A stretch of 40,857 nucleotides of DNA from Luteimonas sp. ANT-B3E. GTDB lineage: Bacteria; Pseudomonadota; Gammaproteobacteria; Xanthomonadales; Xanthomonadaceae. The stretch spans positions 143,376-184,232 of the forward strand of contig LXQJ01000041.1 of assembly GCA_001683895.1 (NCBI GenBank), in the 5' to 3' direction. This document shows positions 9,190 through 20,460 of the stretch, in pieces. The first letter of the stretch is position 1, and every line of letters begins with the position of its first letter. A model generated the notes under the pieces. The model saw only the letters and a program-made list of their open reading frames with translations. It did not search any database and was not told where the DNA came from. The translations under genes were made by a program, and so were the position numbers.

Positions 9190-9220
9190 GCCGGCCCAGC
9201 CGCATGCGACCCCCACCGCC

Positions 9221-10129
9221 ATGGCGACGACCCTGCTTTCCGCCGACCTGCCCGGCATGCCGCTGCGCCACCGCGGCAAGGTGCGCGACCTGTTCGACCT
9301 GCCCGCGGTCGACGGCCAGCCGCGGCTGTTGATGGTCGCGACCGATCGGCTGAGCGCGTTCGACGTGGTGCTGCCCGACCCGATCCCGGGCAAGGGCGAG
9401 ATGCTGTGCCAGATCAGCAACTTCTGGTTCGCGCGCACCGCGCACCTGGTCCGCAACCACCTCACCGGCGTCGACGTCGCCTCGGTGCTGCCGCCCGGCG
9501 TCGACCCTGCGTCGTACGCGCAGCGCGCAGTGGTGACCCAGCGGCTGAAGCCGGTACCGGTAGAGGCGATCGCGCGCGGCTATCTGATCGGCAGCGGCTG
9601 GAACGACTACCAGCGCACCGGGCGCGTCAGCGGCATCGCGCTGCCAGACGGCCTGCGCCAGGCCGAGCAGCTGCCGCAGCCGATCTTCACCCCGTCGACC
9701 AAGGCCGCGGTCGGCGACCACGACGAGAACATCGATTTCGACACCATGGTGCGCGCCATCGGCGCGGATCTCGCCGAGCAGGTGCGCGACGCCACCCTTC
9801 GCCTGTACGCGTTCGCCGCCGCGCACGCGGCGCAGCGGGGCATCCTGCTCGCCGATACCAAATTCGAGTTCGGCACCGACGCCGACGGCCGCCTGCACGT
9901 CATGGACGAAATGCTGACCCCCGACTCGTCGCGCTACTGGCCGGCAGAGGCCTACGCTGTCGGCAGCAGCCCGCCGAGCTTCGACAAGCAGTTCGTGCGC
10001 GACCACCTGGAGGCACTGGGCTGGGACAAGTCGCCGCCGGCGCCGCGGCTGCCGGCGGATGTTATCGACCGGACGCGCGCGAAATACGCCGAGGCGCTGC
10101 AGCGGCTGGCGGGCATCTCGATCGACTGA
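9221..10129 (+). CDS. purC: Phosphoribosylaminoimidazole-succinocarboxamide synthase (SAICAR synthetase)
   Basis: PurC joins CAIR and aspartate with ATP to form SAICAR in de novo purine synthesis. The 302-residue protein has the family blocks: [11 protein letters not shown] near the N-terminus, [74 protein letters not shown] and [13 protein letters not shown]. It is the longer class of about 300 residues also found in fungi and several proteobacteria, rather than the 237-residue E. coli form. I chose the ATG at 9221 because [25 protein letters not shown] matches the family and because the -10 element TACAAT overlaps the longer alternatives at 9179 and 9188. Confidence 0.97.
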   Translation: MATTLLSADLPGMPLRHRGKVRDLFDLPAVDGQPRLLMVATDRLSAFDVVLPDPIPGKGEMLCQISNFWFARTAHLVRNHLTGVDVASVLPPGVDPASYAQRAVVTQRLKPVPVEAIARGYLIGSGWNDYQRTGRVSGIALPDGLRQAEQLPQPIFTPSTKAAVGDHDENIDFDTMVRAIGADLAEQVRDATLRLYAFAAAHAAQRGILLADTKFEFGTDADGRLHVMDEMLTPDSSRYWPAEAYAVGSSPPSFDKQFVRDHLEALGWDKSPPAPRLPADVIDRTRAKYAEALQRLAGISID

Positions 10130-10205
10130 CGCATCCCGCAGCCGCGTGCGACGCGGCGTTCGCACGCCACGCTATGCTGCCCGCGACCGCCACGGAGCGC
10201 CGCCC

Positions 10206-10712
10206 ATGAACACCGCACGCGATCCCGTCGCCGCCGACGATGGCGCCACGCGCCCGATCGACCGCTGGTTCGCCAGCTACTCCGACGACCACCGCAACGA
10301 CACCAACCAGGCAATCCACGTGGTCGCGGTGCCCGCCATCCTGTGGAGCGTGGTCGCGCTGCTGTGGTGCATCCCGGTCCCGGGCGCGCTGCTGCAGCCC
10401 GGCGCGTGGGCGGTGCTGGCGATGTTCGTCGCGTGGCTGTTCTACTACCGTGCCTCGCGGGCACTGGGGCTGGGCATGCTGCTGGTGTTCCTGGCGATAT
10501 CGGCGCTGAACTGGTGGCTGCGCGCGCGCCTCGACGTACGGGGCCTGCTGGTGGCCGCGGTCGCGGTCTTCGTGGTGGCGTGGATCGCGCAGTTCGCGGG
10601 GCACCGGATCGAAGGCCGCAAGCCCAGCTTCCTGACCGACCTGGTGTACCTGATGATCGGCCCCGCCTGGGTGCTGGCCAAGCTCTACCGCCGGCTGCGC
10701 ATCGCCTACTGA
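10206..10712 (+). CDS. Mpo1-like (DUF962/YGL010w) integral membrane protein, putative 2-hydroxy fatty acid dioxygenase
   Basis: The 168-residue protein has about four membrane segments between residues 40 and 130. It carries the conserved histidine blocks of the Mpo1/DUF962 family: YSDDHRNDTNQAIHVVAVP (H29, H38) and AQFAGHRIEGRKPSFLTD (H133). Yeast Mpo1 is an Fe(II)-dependent dioxygenase that shortens 2-hydroxy fatty acids by one carbon. Bacterial members are mostly uncharacterised, so the reaction here is inferred from family membership. The ATG at 10206 is preceded by GGAGCG. It lies 76 bases after purC on the same strand, and the EamA gene follows after 87 bases. Xanthomonads are known for hydroxylated fatty acids in their lipids, which makes the proposed activity plausible. 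Confidence 0.82.
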   Translation: MNTARDPVAADDGATRPIDRWFASYSDDHRNDTNQAIHVVAVPAILWSVVALLWCIPVPGALLQPGAWAVLAMFVAWLFYYRASRALGLGMLLVFLAISALNWWLRARLDVRGLLVAAVAVFVVAWIAQFAGHRIEGRKPSFLTDLVYLMIGPAWVLAKLYRRLRIAY

Positions 10713-10799
10713 CCGCGGCGCCGTCTTCCGGTCCGCGCACCGTCGCGGATCGTTCCCCCCACATCGCGGCCGCGGCCCAGCGCGTCGCCGAGGAATGCC

Positions 10800-11687
10800 G
10801 TGCCGCGCCGTGACGTGCTGCTGCTGCTGGTGATCTGCGTGGCGTGGGCGGTCAACTTCCTGACCGCCGCGCATGCGCTGCGCGAGATCCCGCCGTTCCT
10901 GTTCACCGCGGTGCGCTTCTCGATGCTGGCGCTGCCGCTGCTGTTCTTCCTGCAGCGGCCGTCCCCAGGCCAGTGGCCGCGCCTGCTGGCGGTGTGCGCC
11001 TGCATCGGGGTGCTGCACTTCGGGCTGAGCTTCCTGGCGCTGGCGCTGGCCGGCAACCTGTCGTCCCCGGCGATCGCGATGCAGGCCTACGTGCCGATGA
11101 CCGCGCTGCTGGCGTGGCTGTTCCTCGGCGAGCGCTTCGGCTGGCGTACGGGGCTTGCGATCGCGCTCAGTTTCGCCGGCGTGCTGGTGCTGGGCTTCGA
11201 TCCGCTGGTGCTGGCCGCGCCGGCGTCGCTGCTGACGATGCTGGCATCGGCGCTGCTGCTGGCGGTCGGCACCATCCTGATGAAAGGCCTGCGCGACATG
11301 GGCGTGCTGGGCATGCAGGGCTGGACCGCGGTGCTCAGCATCGTGCCGCTGCTGCTGCTGAGCGTGCTGTTTGAGCCGGGCGCGTTCGCCGCGCTGCGCC
11401 AGGCGACGTGGATCGGCTGGGGTGGCGCGGCGTACGCGGCGTTCGTGTCGTCGCTGCTCGGCCACGGGCTGTACTACGCGCTGATCCAGCGCCATCCGGT
11501 GGCACAGGTCACCCCGTGGCTGCTGCTGGTGCCGGTGCTGGCGGTGGCGCTGGGGGTCGTGTTCTGGGGCGACAGGCCGGGCCCGCGGCTGTACATCGGC
11601 GGCGCCATGGTGCTGGGCGGCGTGCTCGCCATCGCGCTGCGGGCGCTGGCCAAGGCACGCACGGTCGCGCCGGCGAGCGAGGTCTGA
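10800..11687 (+). CDS. EamA/DMT-family permease
   Basis: The 295-residue product has ten predicted hydrophobic segments arranged as two EamA repeats (roughly residues 3-128 and 140-280), the usual drug/metabolite transporter layout. The first repeat has AVNFLTAAHALREIPPFLFTAVRF and the second GWGGAAYAAFVSSLLGHGLYYALIQRHPVAQVTPWLLLVPVLAVALGVVFWGD, both typical of the RhaT/YdcZ/EamA type. These carriers export or import amino acids or related metabolites. The start is GTG at 10800 with GAGGAA four bases upstream; no in-frame ATG lies near the beginning. The substrate is unknown. Confidence 0.9.
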   Translation: MPRRDVLLLLVICVAWAVNFLTAAHALREIPPFLFTAVRFSMLALPLLFFLQRPSPGQWPRLLAVCACIGVLHFGLSFLALALAGNLSSPAIAMQAYVPMTALLAWLFLGERFGWRTGLAIALSFAGVLVLGFDPLVLAAPASLLTMLASALLLAVGTILMKGLRDMGVLGMQGWTAVLSIVPLLLLSVLFEPGAFAALRQATWIGWGGAAYAAFVSSLLGHGLYYALIQRHPVAQVTPWLLLVPVLAVALGVVFWGDRPGPRLYIGGAMVLGGVLAIALRALAKARTVAPASEV

Positions 11688-11777
11688 GCGCAAGCGACAG
11701 CTGGTCCCGAGAGCAGCGCCACGACCGTGGCCGCGACTGCCACGACCGCGAAGCTCCCGGCGACGCGGTGGGTCGTG

Positions 11778-12692
11778 CTATCGCCCGTCGGCGGGGACGT
11801 CGGATGGCGGCGCCAGCATGGCCGCGGTCGGCGTGAACGCGCGCGGGGCGTAGCCGATATCGCGCTGGGCCATGCCGGCGTCGAACACCAGGTCCTCACG
11901 CAGCCGCGCCAGCGCCTGTGGCCCAAAGCCATGCAGGCGACCACTGGCACGTGCGATGCGCACCGCCAGCGCGAACAGCGGCGACGGCAGCGTCCACAGC
12001 GCCGCGGGCGGATCCAGCGCAGCGAGCACGCGCAGCACCATGTCCCGGTAGGCCAGCGACTCCCCACCAGGCAGGTCGTAGCCGCGTCCGCCAACGACCT
12101 CCGCCGGCGCGGCGATCGTGGCCTCGGCCGCCGCGGCCAGGTCATCAACATGCACCGGCTGGCGCAGGCCGCGCGCATCGTGCGGCAGCACGAATACGCC
12201 GCGGCGCCGCGCCAGCGCCGCGATCCGGCTCAGCGTCGCGTCGCGCCCGGCGCCGTAGACCAGCGTCGGACGCAGCACCGTCACCGCCGCGCCGTGCGCG
12301 ACCGCCGACGCCCACAGCCGCGATTCGGCCTCCGCCAGCCTCGCGGCGAGCGCGCGCTCGGCGTCGTCGCCAGACGCCTGCTTGACCGACACGCTGGTCG
12401 AGCCGAACGCGACCACGCGCGGCGCCGCGACCGTCCCCTTCGCATACCAGCGCGCGAAGTGGTCCAGCGGCCCGCAGCTGAAGATCGCGTCCACGCCTGC
12501 GGGCAGCCCGCCGACGTGGGCCAGATCGCCGCGCAGCCAGTGCACGGCCGCGGCGTCGCCGGCAGCGCCTTGCGTCGTCGCCACCGGTGCCCGCCGCGAT
12601 ACGGCGTGCACGCGCCAGCCCGACGCCTGCAGCCGCGGCAGCAGCGCAGCGCCGATCTGGCCACTGGCACCGAACACCACCGCTTCGCGCAT
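11778..12692 (-). CDS. NAD(P)-binding epimerase-like (extended/atypical SDR) protein
   Basis: The 304-residue protein starts with a Rossmann nucleotide-binding loop, VVFGASGQIGAAL (G8, G11, G14). It shows the order of extended short-chain dehydrogenases: an acidic/basic second strand, WLRGDL, a third-strand serine block (VVAFGSTSVSV), LRPTLVYGAGRDATLSRIAAL, and QPVHVDDLAAAAEATI, which is the usual HVDD block. The catalytic YxxxK pair expected after the serine strand is not present (the segment reads KQASGDDAERALAARLAEAES). It may therefore bind NAD(P) without classical dehydrogenase or epimerase activity. The ATG at 12692 was chosen because it places the glycine loop at the normal position; in-frame GTG codons just upstream are possible. 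It is convergent with the EamA gene. Confidence 0.85.
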   Translation of the reverse strand: MREAVVFGASGQIGAALLPRLQASGWRVHAVSRRAPVATTQGAAGDAAAVHWLRGDLAHVGGLPAGVDAIFSCGPLDHFARWYAKGTVAAPRVVAFGSTSVSVKQASGDDAERALAARLAEAESRLWASAVAHGAAVTVLRPTLVYGAGRDATLSRIAALARRRGVFVLPHDARGLRQPVHVDDLAAAAEATIAAPAEVVGGRGYDLPGGESLAYRDMVLRVLAALDPPAALWTLPSPLFALAVRIARASGRLHGFGPQALARLREDLVFDAGMAQRDIGYAPRAFTPTAAMLAPPSDVPADGR

Positions 12693-12854
12693 CAGCACCA
12701 CGGCACTGCATGCCGGCGCGCAAGCGGACGTCGCCGTTGATACACCAGGCATCGCGGTGCGGGTGCGATCACGCTTGTTGAAACCCGGCGGTCCATCGCG
12801 GCAAGGATAGCGGCACGTGGCGCACCGGCACGCGGCCACCGCAAACCATTCGGG

Positions 12855-12860
12855 TAGAAT
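12855..12860 (+). promoter_or_regulatory. Probable -10 element of the mrp operon
   Basis: TAGAAT lies 53 bases before the mrpA start codon, in the 221-base region divergent from the epimerase-like gene. No good -35 is seen. Confidence 0.4.
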
Positions 12861-12913
12861 TCCGGCTCCGCGCGTCCTCCCGGGCGCGGTGCGTGCATCG
12901 ATCAGGGAGTCCC

Positions 12914-15756
<2,843 letters not shown>

Positions 15757-15757
<1 letters not shown>

Positions 15758-16107
15758 TGGAGTTCGCGATCGCCAGCGCCATCGGCGTGCTCACGTCCGC
15801 CGGCGTCTACCTGCTGCTGCGCACACGCAGCTTCGACGTGATCCTCGGGCTGACCCTGCTGTCGTATGCGACCAACCTGCTGATCTTCTCCGCCGGACGC
15901 CTGGTGGGGGGCCGGCCACCGGTGCTGCTCGAAGGCGTCGCACCGACGCTGGCCGCGCACGCCGACCCGCTGCCACAGGCACTGGTGCTCACCGCGATCG
16001 TGATCGCGTTTGCAATGACCGCGGTCACCATCATCATCGCCGTGCGCAGCCATGGCGACAACGGCAGCGACCGCGTCGACGCCGGTGGCGGGGAGCCGCT
16101 GCCATGA
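15757..16107 (+). CDS. mrpC: Mrp antiporter subunit C
   Basis: The 116-residue subunit is a NuoK-like three-helix membrane protein. It has the family pattern GVYLLLRTRSFDVILGLTLLSYATNLLIFSAG and DPLPQALVLTAIVIAFAMTAVTIIIAVR; the PLPQALVLTAIVI block is diagnostic. It acts together with subunits A and D in the ion-translocating part of the complex. Its ATG shares one base with the stop of mrpA, and its own stop overlaps the mrpD start by four bases (ATGA), so translation is coupled throughout. Confidence 0.95.
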
Positions 16108-17669
16108 ACCACCTCCCGGTGATGGTGGTGCTGCTGCCGCTGCTGGTCGCGGCGGTGCTGCTGCTGGTCGAGCGCCGCGGCATCGTGGTGCAGCGCGCGC
16201 TGTCGATGGGCGGCGTGGTCGCGCTGGCCGCGATGGCCTGCATGCTGGCGGCGCAGGCCGACCGTGGCGACACCCTCGTCTACCTGCTCGGCGACTGGCC
16301 TGCGCGGCTGGGCATTGCGCTGATGGCCGACCGGCTTGGCGCGCTGATGGTGCTGGCCACCGCGCTGCTGGCGATTCCCTGCCTGCTGCACGCCTGCGCC
16401 GGCTGGGACCGCCGCGCGCCGCACTTCCATGCGCTGTTCCAGCTGCAGCTGATGGGCCTCAACGGCGCCTTCCTGACCGGCGACCTGTTCAACCTGTTCG
16501 TGTTCTTCGAGGTGCTGCTGATCGCGTCGTACGGGCTGCTGCTCTCGGGCGGGCGCGGCGCGCGGATGCGCGCGGGCCTGCACTACGTGGTGTTCAACAT
16601 CACCGCGTCGACGCTGTTCCTGGTCGCGCTGGGACTGCTGTACGGCATGACAGGCACGCTCAACATGGCGGAAATGGCGCTGCGCGTCGCCGCGATCGCG
16701 CCCGAAGACGCCGCGCTGGTACGCGCGGCGGCTGGCATCCTGCTGGTGGTGTTCTGCAGCAAGGCCGCGCTGCTGCCGCTCTACCTGTGGCTGCCGCAGA
16801 CCTATACCCGCGCGCCCGCCGCGGTGGCCGCGCTGTTCGCGGTGATGACCAAGGTGGGCGTCTACGCCGTGCTGCGCGTGTACACGCTGGTGTTCGGCGC
16901 CGACGCCGGCGCGCTCGGCGGCTGGGCCTTCGACTGGCTGCTGCCTGCGGCCATCGCGACCCTGGTGCTGGCGACGCTGGGCGCACTGGCCGCACCCACA
17001 CTGCGCGCGCTGACGGCCTACCTGGTGATGGCGTCGGCGGCGACGCTGTTCATCGCGGTGGCGCTGGCGACGCCGGCTTCGGTCGCGGCCGGACTTTACT
17101 ACCTGCTGCACAGCACCTTCGTCGCAGCGGCGCTGTTCCTTGTCGCGGACATGGTCCGGCGGGTGCACGCGCAAGCGCGTCGCACCGGCACACCGGTCGA
17201 AACCCGCGCGCTGGCGCTGCCGGGGCTGCTGTTCCTGGTTGCCGCGGTGTCGGTGTCGGGGCTGCCGCCGCTGTCGGGCTTCATCGGCAAGCTGCTGCTG
17301 CTCGACGCGGTGCCGGCGTCGCAGGTGTTCGTGGTGTGGACCGTGGTGCTGGCGACCAGCCTGCTGACGGTGGTCGCGCTGGCGCGCGCCGGCAGCCGCA
17401 CGTTCTGGGAGGGCGACTTCGCGGCAACTCCCTCCGAGGTGCAGCCGCGGCCGGCCGCGGTCGCCGGCGACGCCGCGGCGCGTCCCGGCCACGGCGGCAC
17501 CCGCCTGGCAGCGACGCTGCTGCTGCTCGGCTACGGCGTGGCGCTCACCGTGGGCGCGTCGCCCGTGTTGCGCTACGCGCAGGCCGCCGCCGTCCAGGTG
17601 CTCACGCCCGGCGACACCATCGAGGCCGTCCTCGCCGCGACGCCGCGGCTGCGGGAACCGTCGCCGTGA
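16104..17669 (+). CDS. mrpD: Mrp antiporter subunit D
   Basis: This 521-residue subunit is the second NuoL/M/N-like antiporter protein of the complex. Conserved charged residues are E136 in VFFEVLLIASYGLLL and K220 in FCSKAALLPLYLWLPQTYTRAPAAVAALFAVMTKVGVYAVLRVY. LHSTFVAAALFLVADMV and VSGLPPLSGFIGKLLLLDAV are also typical. The hydrophilic segment after residue 430 (PSEVQPRPAAVAGDAAARPGHGG) is a cytoplasmic or periplasmic linker before the last helix. Start and stop overlap the neighbouring genes by four bases each (ATGA and GTGA). Confidence 0.96.
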   Translation: MNHLPVMVVLLPLLVAAVLLLVERRGIVVQRALSMGGVVALAAMACMLAAQADRGDTLVYLLGDWPARLGIALMADRLGALMVLATALLAIPCLLHACAGWDRRAPHFHALFQLQLMGLNGAFLTGDLFNLFVFFEVLLIASYGLLLSGGRGARMRAGLHYVVFNITASTLFLVALGLLYGMTGTLNMAEMALRVAAIAPEDAALVRAAAGILLVVFCSKAALLPLYLWLPQTYTRAPAAVAALFAVMTKVGVYAVLRVYTLVFGADAGALGGWAFDWLLPAAIATLVLATLGALAAPTLRALTAYLVMASAATLFIAVALATPASVAAGLYYLLHSTFVAAALFLVADMVRRVHAQARRTGTPVETRALALPGLLFLVAAVSVSGLPPLSGFIGKLLLLDAVPASQVFVVWTVVLATSLLTVVALARAGSRTFWEGDFAATPSEVQPRPAAVAGDAAARPGHGGTRLAATLLLLGYGVALTVGASPVLRYAQAAAVQVLTPGDTIEAVLAATPRLREPSP

Positions 17670-18151
17670 GGCGCTTCCTGCCGTCGCCGCTGCTCAGCGC
17701 CGCGGTCTTCGCGCTGTGGCTGCTGCTGGTGGCCGACGTGGGCACCGGCCAGGTGGCGCTGGCCGCAGTGCTGGCGGTGGTACTGCCGCTGCTCGCCCGC
17801 ATGCTGGGGCCGGAGCGCGTGCGTTTCGGGCGCGTGCGCGCGGTGGCCGTGCTGGGGCGCCGCGTGGCGTGGGACATCGTGCTGTCCAACGTCGAGGTCG
17901 CGCGCCGGATCATCGGTCCGGAGGACCGCATCAGCCCCGGCTTCATCTGGCTGCCGCTCGACCTGACCAGCATCCACGGCATCACCGCGCTGGCCAGCAT
18001 CGTCACCCTGACCCCGGGCACCCTGTCCACCGAGCTGTCCGCTGACCGCCGCCACCTGCTGGTGCACTGCTTCAACCTGCAGGACGCGGAGGCGACCATC
18101 GCCACCATCAAGCGGCGCTACGAGGCGCCCCTGAGGGAAATCTTCCCGTGA
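17666..18151 (+). CDS. mrpE: Mrp antiporter subunit E
   Basis: The 161-residue subunit has two N-terminal membrane helices and the conserved C-terminal cytoplasmic region of the family: NVEVARRIIGPEDRISPGFIWLPLDLTSIHGITALASIVTLTPGTLSTELS, followed by LLVHCFNLQDAEATIATIKRRYEAPLREIF. The TPGTLS block is characteristic. The start is a GTG overlapping the mrpD stop (GTGA). MrpE is required for full antiporter activity in several species, although it has no complex I counterpart. Confidence 0.94.
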   Translation: MRRFLPSPLLSAAVFALWLLLVADVGTGQVALAAVLAVVLPLLARMLGPERVRFGRVRAVAVLGRRVAWDIVLSNVEVARRIIGPEDRISPGFIWLPLDLTSIHGITALASIVTLTPGTLSTELSADRRHLLVHCFNLQDAEATIATIKRRYEAPLREIFP

Positions 18152-18417
18152 TCGACACCGCACTCACCATCGCGCTGTACGTCGTCGGGCTGGCCACGGT
18201 GCTGGGCCTGTGGCGGCTGCTGCGCGGCCCCACCACCACCGACCGCATCCTGGCGCTGGACACGCTGTACATCAACGCGATCGCGACGCTGATGCTCTAC
18301 GGCATGGTGCTGCGCTCGTCGGTGTTCTTCGAGGCGGCGCTGATCATCGCGATGCTCGGCTTCGTGGGCACGGTGATGCTGAGCAAGTACGTGATGCGCC
18401 GGGATATCGTCGAATGA
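18148..18417 (+). CDS. mrpF: Mrp antiporter subunit F
   Basis: The 89-residue subunit has three membrane helices with the family signature RLLRGPTTTDRILALDTLYINAIATLMLYGMVLRSSVFFEAALIIAMLGFVGTVMLSKYV. The start is a GTG that overlaps the stop of mrpE by four bases, and its own stop overlaps the ATG of mrpG. Orthologues have been reported to move bile salts or Na+ in other bacteria, but here it is best read as part of the complex. Confidence 0.95.
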   Translation: MIDTALTIALYVVGLATVLGLWRLLRGPTTTDRILALDTLYINAIATLMLYGMVLRSSVFFEAALIIAMLGFVGTVMLSKYVMRRDIVE

Positions 18418-18833
18418 GCGTCTTCGCCGAGATCGCGATCGTGGTGTTGCTGGCGATCGGCTGCTTCTTCGTGCTGGTCGGCTCGTTCGGGCTGGTCAAG
18501 CTGTCGGACTTCCTCAAGCGCCTGCACGGCCCCACCAAGGCGACCACCCTGGGCGTCGGATGCATCCTGGTGGCATCGATCGTCTGGCACGCGCGCTCAG
18601 GCGACGGGCTTGGGCTTCGCGAGCTGCTGGTAACGGTGTTCCTGTTCATCACCGCGCCGATCAGCGCGCACATGATGGCGCGCGCCGCGCTGGCCCTCGA
18701 CCCGACGCAGCGCCCCGCGCCACCCGGTGACGGCGAGGCCCGCGTGGTGGCCGACCCCGGCAACGATGACGTCGCCGCGAGCCGCCAGGCCGCGCCGGTG
18801 GTCCGCGACGACGCAGCCCCCGCGGCCGACTGA
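18414..18833 (+). CDS. mrpG: Mrp antiporter subunit G
   Basis: The 139-residue subunit has three membrane helices with the family block FFVLVGSFGLVKLSDFLKRLHGPTKATTLGVGCILVAS and LLVTVFLFITAPISAHMMARAAL. After residue 97 comes a roughly 40-residue hydrophilic, acidic and alanine-rich tail (PTQRPAPPGDGEARVVADPGNDDVAASRQ) that is low-complexity and longer than the minimal family core. It is the last gene of the operon, and the lipoprotein/CaCA pair approaches from the other side. Confidence 0.94.
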   Translation: MSVFAEIAIVVLLAIGCFFVLVGSFGLVKLSDFLKRLHGPTKATTLGVGCILVASIVWHARSGDGLGLRELLVTVFLFITAPISAHMMARAALALDPTQRPAPPGDGEARVVADPGNDDVAASRQAAPVVRDDAAPAAD

Positions 18834-18867
18834 CGACCCGCCCGGCGGGCGTGCCCGCGCCGGCGGC

Positions 18868-19821
18868 TCAGCCGCGCAGCAGCCAGTACTCGAACACCCA
18901 CCAGGCGACGAACGCCGCCAGCAGCACCGCACCCTCGCCGCGGCCAACGCGCAGGTCGCCGCGCAGCACCGGCACCAGCAGCAGCGCGAACGCCAGCGCC
19001 GCCGGCAGCTCGAGGCGCAGGAACGACGCCGGCACCGCGACGTCGGCGATCACCGCCATGCCACCCAGCACGACCAGCAGGTTGAACAGGCTGGAGCCGA
19101 TCACGTGGCCGACCACCAGGTCGCCCTGGCCGCGCCGCGCGGCGGCGACCGCGGCGGCCATCTCCGGCAGCGCGGTGCCCACCGCGACCACCAGCAGGCC
19201 GGTCAGCAACGGTTCCATGCCCAGTGCGAGCCCGATCGGGGGCGCCGACTGCACCACCCAGCGCGCGCCGTAGTACAGCAGCGCGACCGCGACCACGATC
19301 CGCAGCAGGTTGAGCACAAGGTCGGTCCGCGTGCTGGCGAAGGCGTCGAGCGCGGCGCGGACCTCCGGGTGCTCGTCGCGCGCCCGCGCCAGTGCGAACA
19401 CCACCACCGCGACGAACCCTGCCAGCAGGAGGGCGCCATCGAGCCGCGACAGTCGTCCATCCCAGCCAAGCGCGATCACCGAGACCGTCGCCAACAGCAG
19501 CACCGCCAGCAGCGGCGACAGCGCGCGCCAGCGCACCAGCAGCGGGGCCGCCAGCGCCGCGGCACCCAGCGTCAGGCCCACGTTGACGATATTGCTGCCG
19601 ACCGCGTTGCCCAGCGCCAGCGCCGGCTGCCCCGCCAGCACCGCGCGCGCGTTGACCGCCAGCTCCGGCACCGAGGTGCCGAAGGCCACCAGCACCAGGC
19701 CGGTCGCGAACGGCGACATCCCGAGGCGCTGCGCCAGCCCCGACGAGCCCTTGATGATCGAATCGCCGCCCAGCGCCAGCAGCGCCAGCCCGAGCACGAA
19801 GAACACGATGGTCTCGAACAT
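18868..19821 (-). CDS. CaCA-family calcium/sodium:proton antiporter (YrbG-type)
   Basis: The 317-residue inner-membrane protein has about ten helices in two inverted halves, each with a conserved alpha repeat: VAFGTSVPELAVNARAVLAGQPALALGNAVGSNIVNVGLTL (about residues 45-85) and VAVGTALPEMAAAVAAARRGQGDLVVGHVIGSSLFNLLVVLGG (about 212-254). The acidic residues in GTSVPE and GTALPE bind the cation. Length matches E. coli YrbG (325 residues). A hydrophilic loop around residue 150 separates the halves. The ATG directly abuts the TGA of the upstream lipoprotein gene with no base between, so translation is almost certainly coupled. The ion specificity (Ca2+ or Na+) cannot be decided. Confidence 0.93.
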   Translation of the reverse strand: MFETIVFFVLGLALLALGGDSIIKGSSGLAQRLGMSPFATGLVLVAFGTSVPELAVNARAVLAGQPALALGNAVGSNIVNVGLTLGAAALAAPLLVRWRALSPLLAVLLLATVSVIALGWDGRLSRLDGALLLAGFVAVVVFALARARDEHPEVRAALDAFASTRTDLVLNLLRIVVAVALLYYGARWVVQSAPPIGLALGMEPLLTGLLVVAVGTALPEMAAAVAAARRGQGDLVVGHVIGSSLFNLLVVLGGMAVIADVAVPASFLRLELPAALAFALLLVPVLRGDLRVGRGEGAVLLAAFVAWWVFEYWLLRG

Positions 19822-20454
19822 TCAGCCGCAGCCTTCGACAAAGTCGATCTGCGGCGCCACGCCGACACGCCACGCGCTGACGTTGCCGTCGGCATCGGTC
19901 TCGAACAGCAGCCTGGCCGGTGGCGCACCGGCGGCGTCGACGGACAGGTACTGTCCGCCCTGGACATATTTGTGCGGGGTCGCCAGCAGCCCGTTGCCGT
20001 ACAGCCCCTGCAGCGCCTCCGTCGCCATCCCGATGCGGCCACCGCCGGGCGCCACGTGCGTCAGGTCGGTCGCGCTGTAGCGCACGAAGAGGTCGTTGTC
20101 GAACATGAAGGCGAGCCGGTCCGGCGCGGCCTGGCCCTCGGGCGACAGGTGGAAGCAGCCGTCGGCCGCGCCCGCAGGCGCGCGCCCGACAAGCGCGCCA
20201 TCCTGCCACTCAGCGCGCGCCTCCGCGGCGCTCATGCCGAAGTCGAGCGCGCCGTAGCCGTCCATCCGCGCGTCGCCCGCCGCGGCGATCGTCGGCAGGG
20301 AGGCGCGCGGCATCGTCACCGGCGCCACGTCGACGGCGGGCTGGTCAACGCCGGCGCCGGCGTCGACGTCGGATGGCGGGGAATCCGCACCGCACGCGGC
20401 AAGCCCGCAGGCAGCAAGGGCGGTCGTGAACAGGGTCAGGCGAAGGCGGTTCAT
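19822..20454 (-). CDS. Putative lipoprotein of unknown function
   Basis: The 210-residue protein begins MNRLRLTLFTTALAACGLAACG, a lipoprotein signal with two possible lipobox cysteines (C16 and C21, both after L-A-A). A low-complexity linker of about 40 residues follows. The folded part then starts at GYGALDFGMSAAEARAEWQDGAL, a pattern seen in secreted xanthomonad proteins of unknown function, and contains three further cysteines. The protein is probably anchored in the outer membrane or periplasm. GGAG six bases before the ATG is the ribosome binding site and sits inside a perfect hairpin. The stop abuts the CaCA exchanger start, suggesting a functional pair, but I cannot name a role. Confidence 0.82.
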   Translation of the reverse strand: MNRLRLTLFTTALAACGLAACGADSPPSDVDAGAGVDQPAVDVAPVTMPRASLPTIAAAGDARMDGYGALDFGMSAAEARAEWQDGALVGRAPAGAADGCFHLSPEGQAAPDRLAFMFDNDLFVRYSATDLTHVAPGGGRIGMATEALQGLYGNGLLATPHKYVQGGQYLSVDAAGAPPARLLFETDADGNVSAWRVGVAPQIDFVEGCG

Positions 20455-20460
20455 CGGCGG

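Noticed and set aside
11688-11777. Possible small gene or remnant between the EamA and epimerase-like genes
   Set aside because: The 90 bases hold no start with a ribosome binding site and no recognisable product; it is a short convergent spacer.
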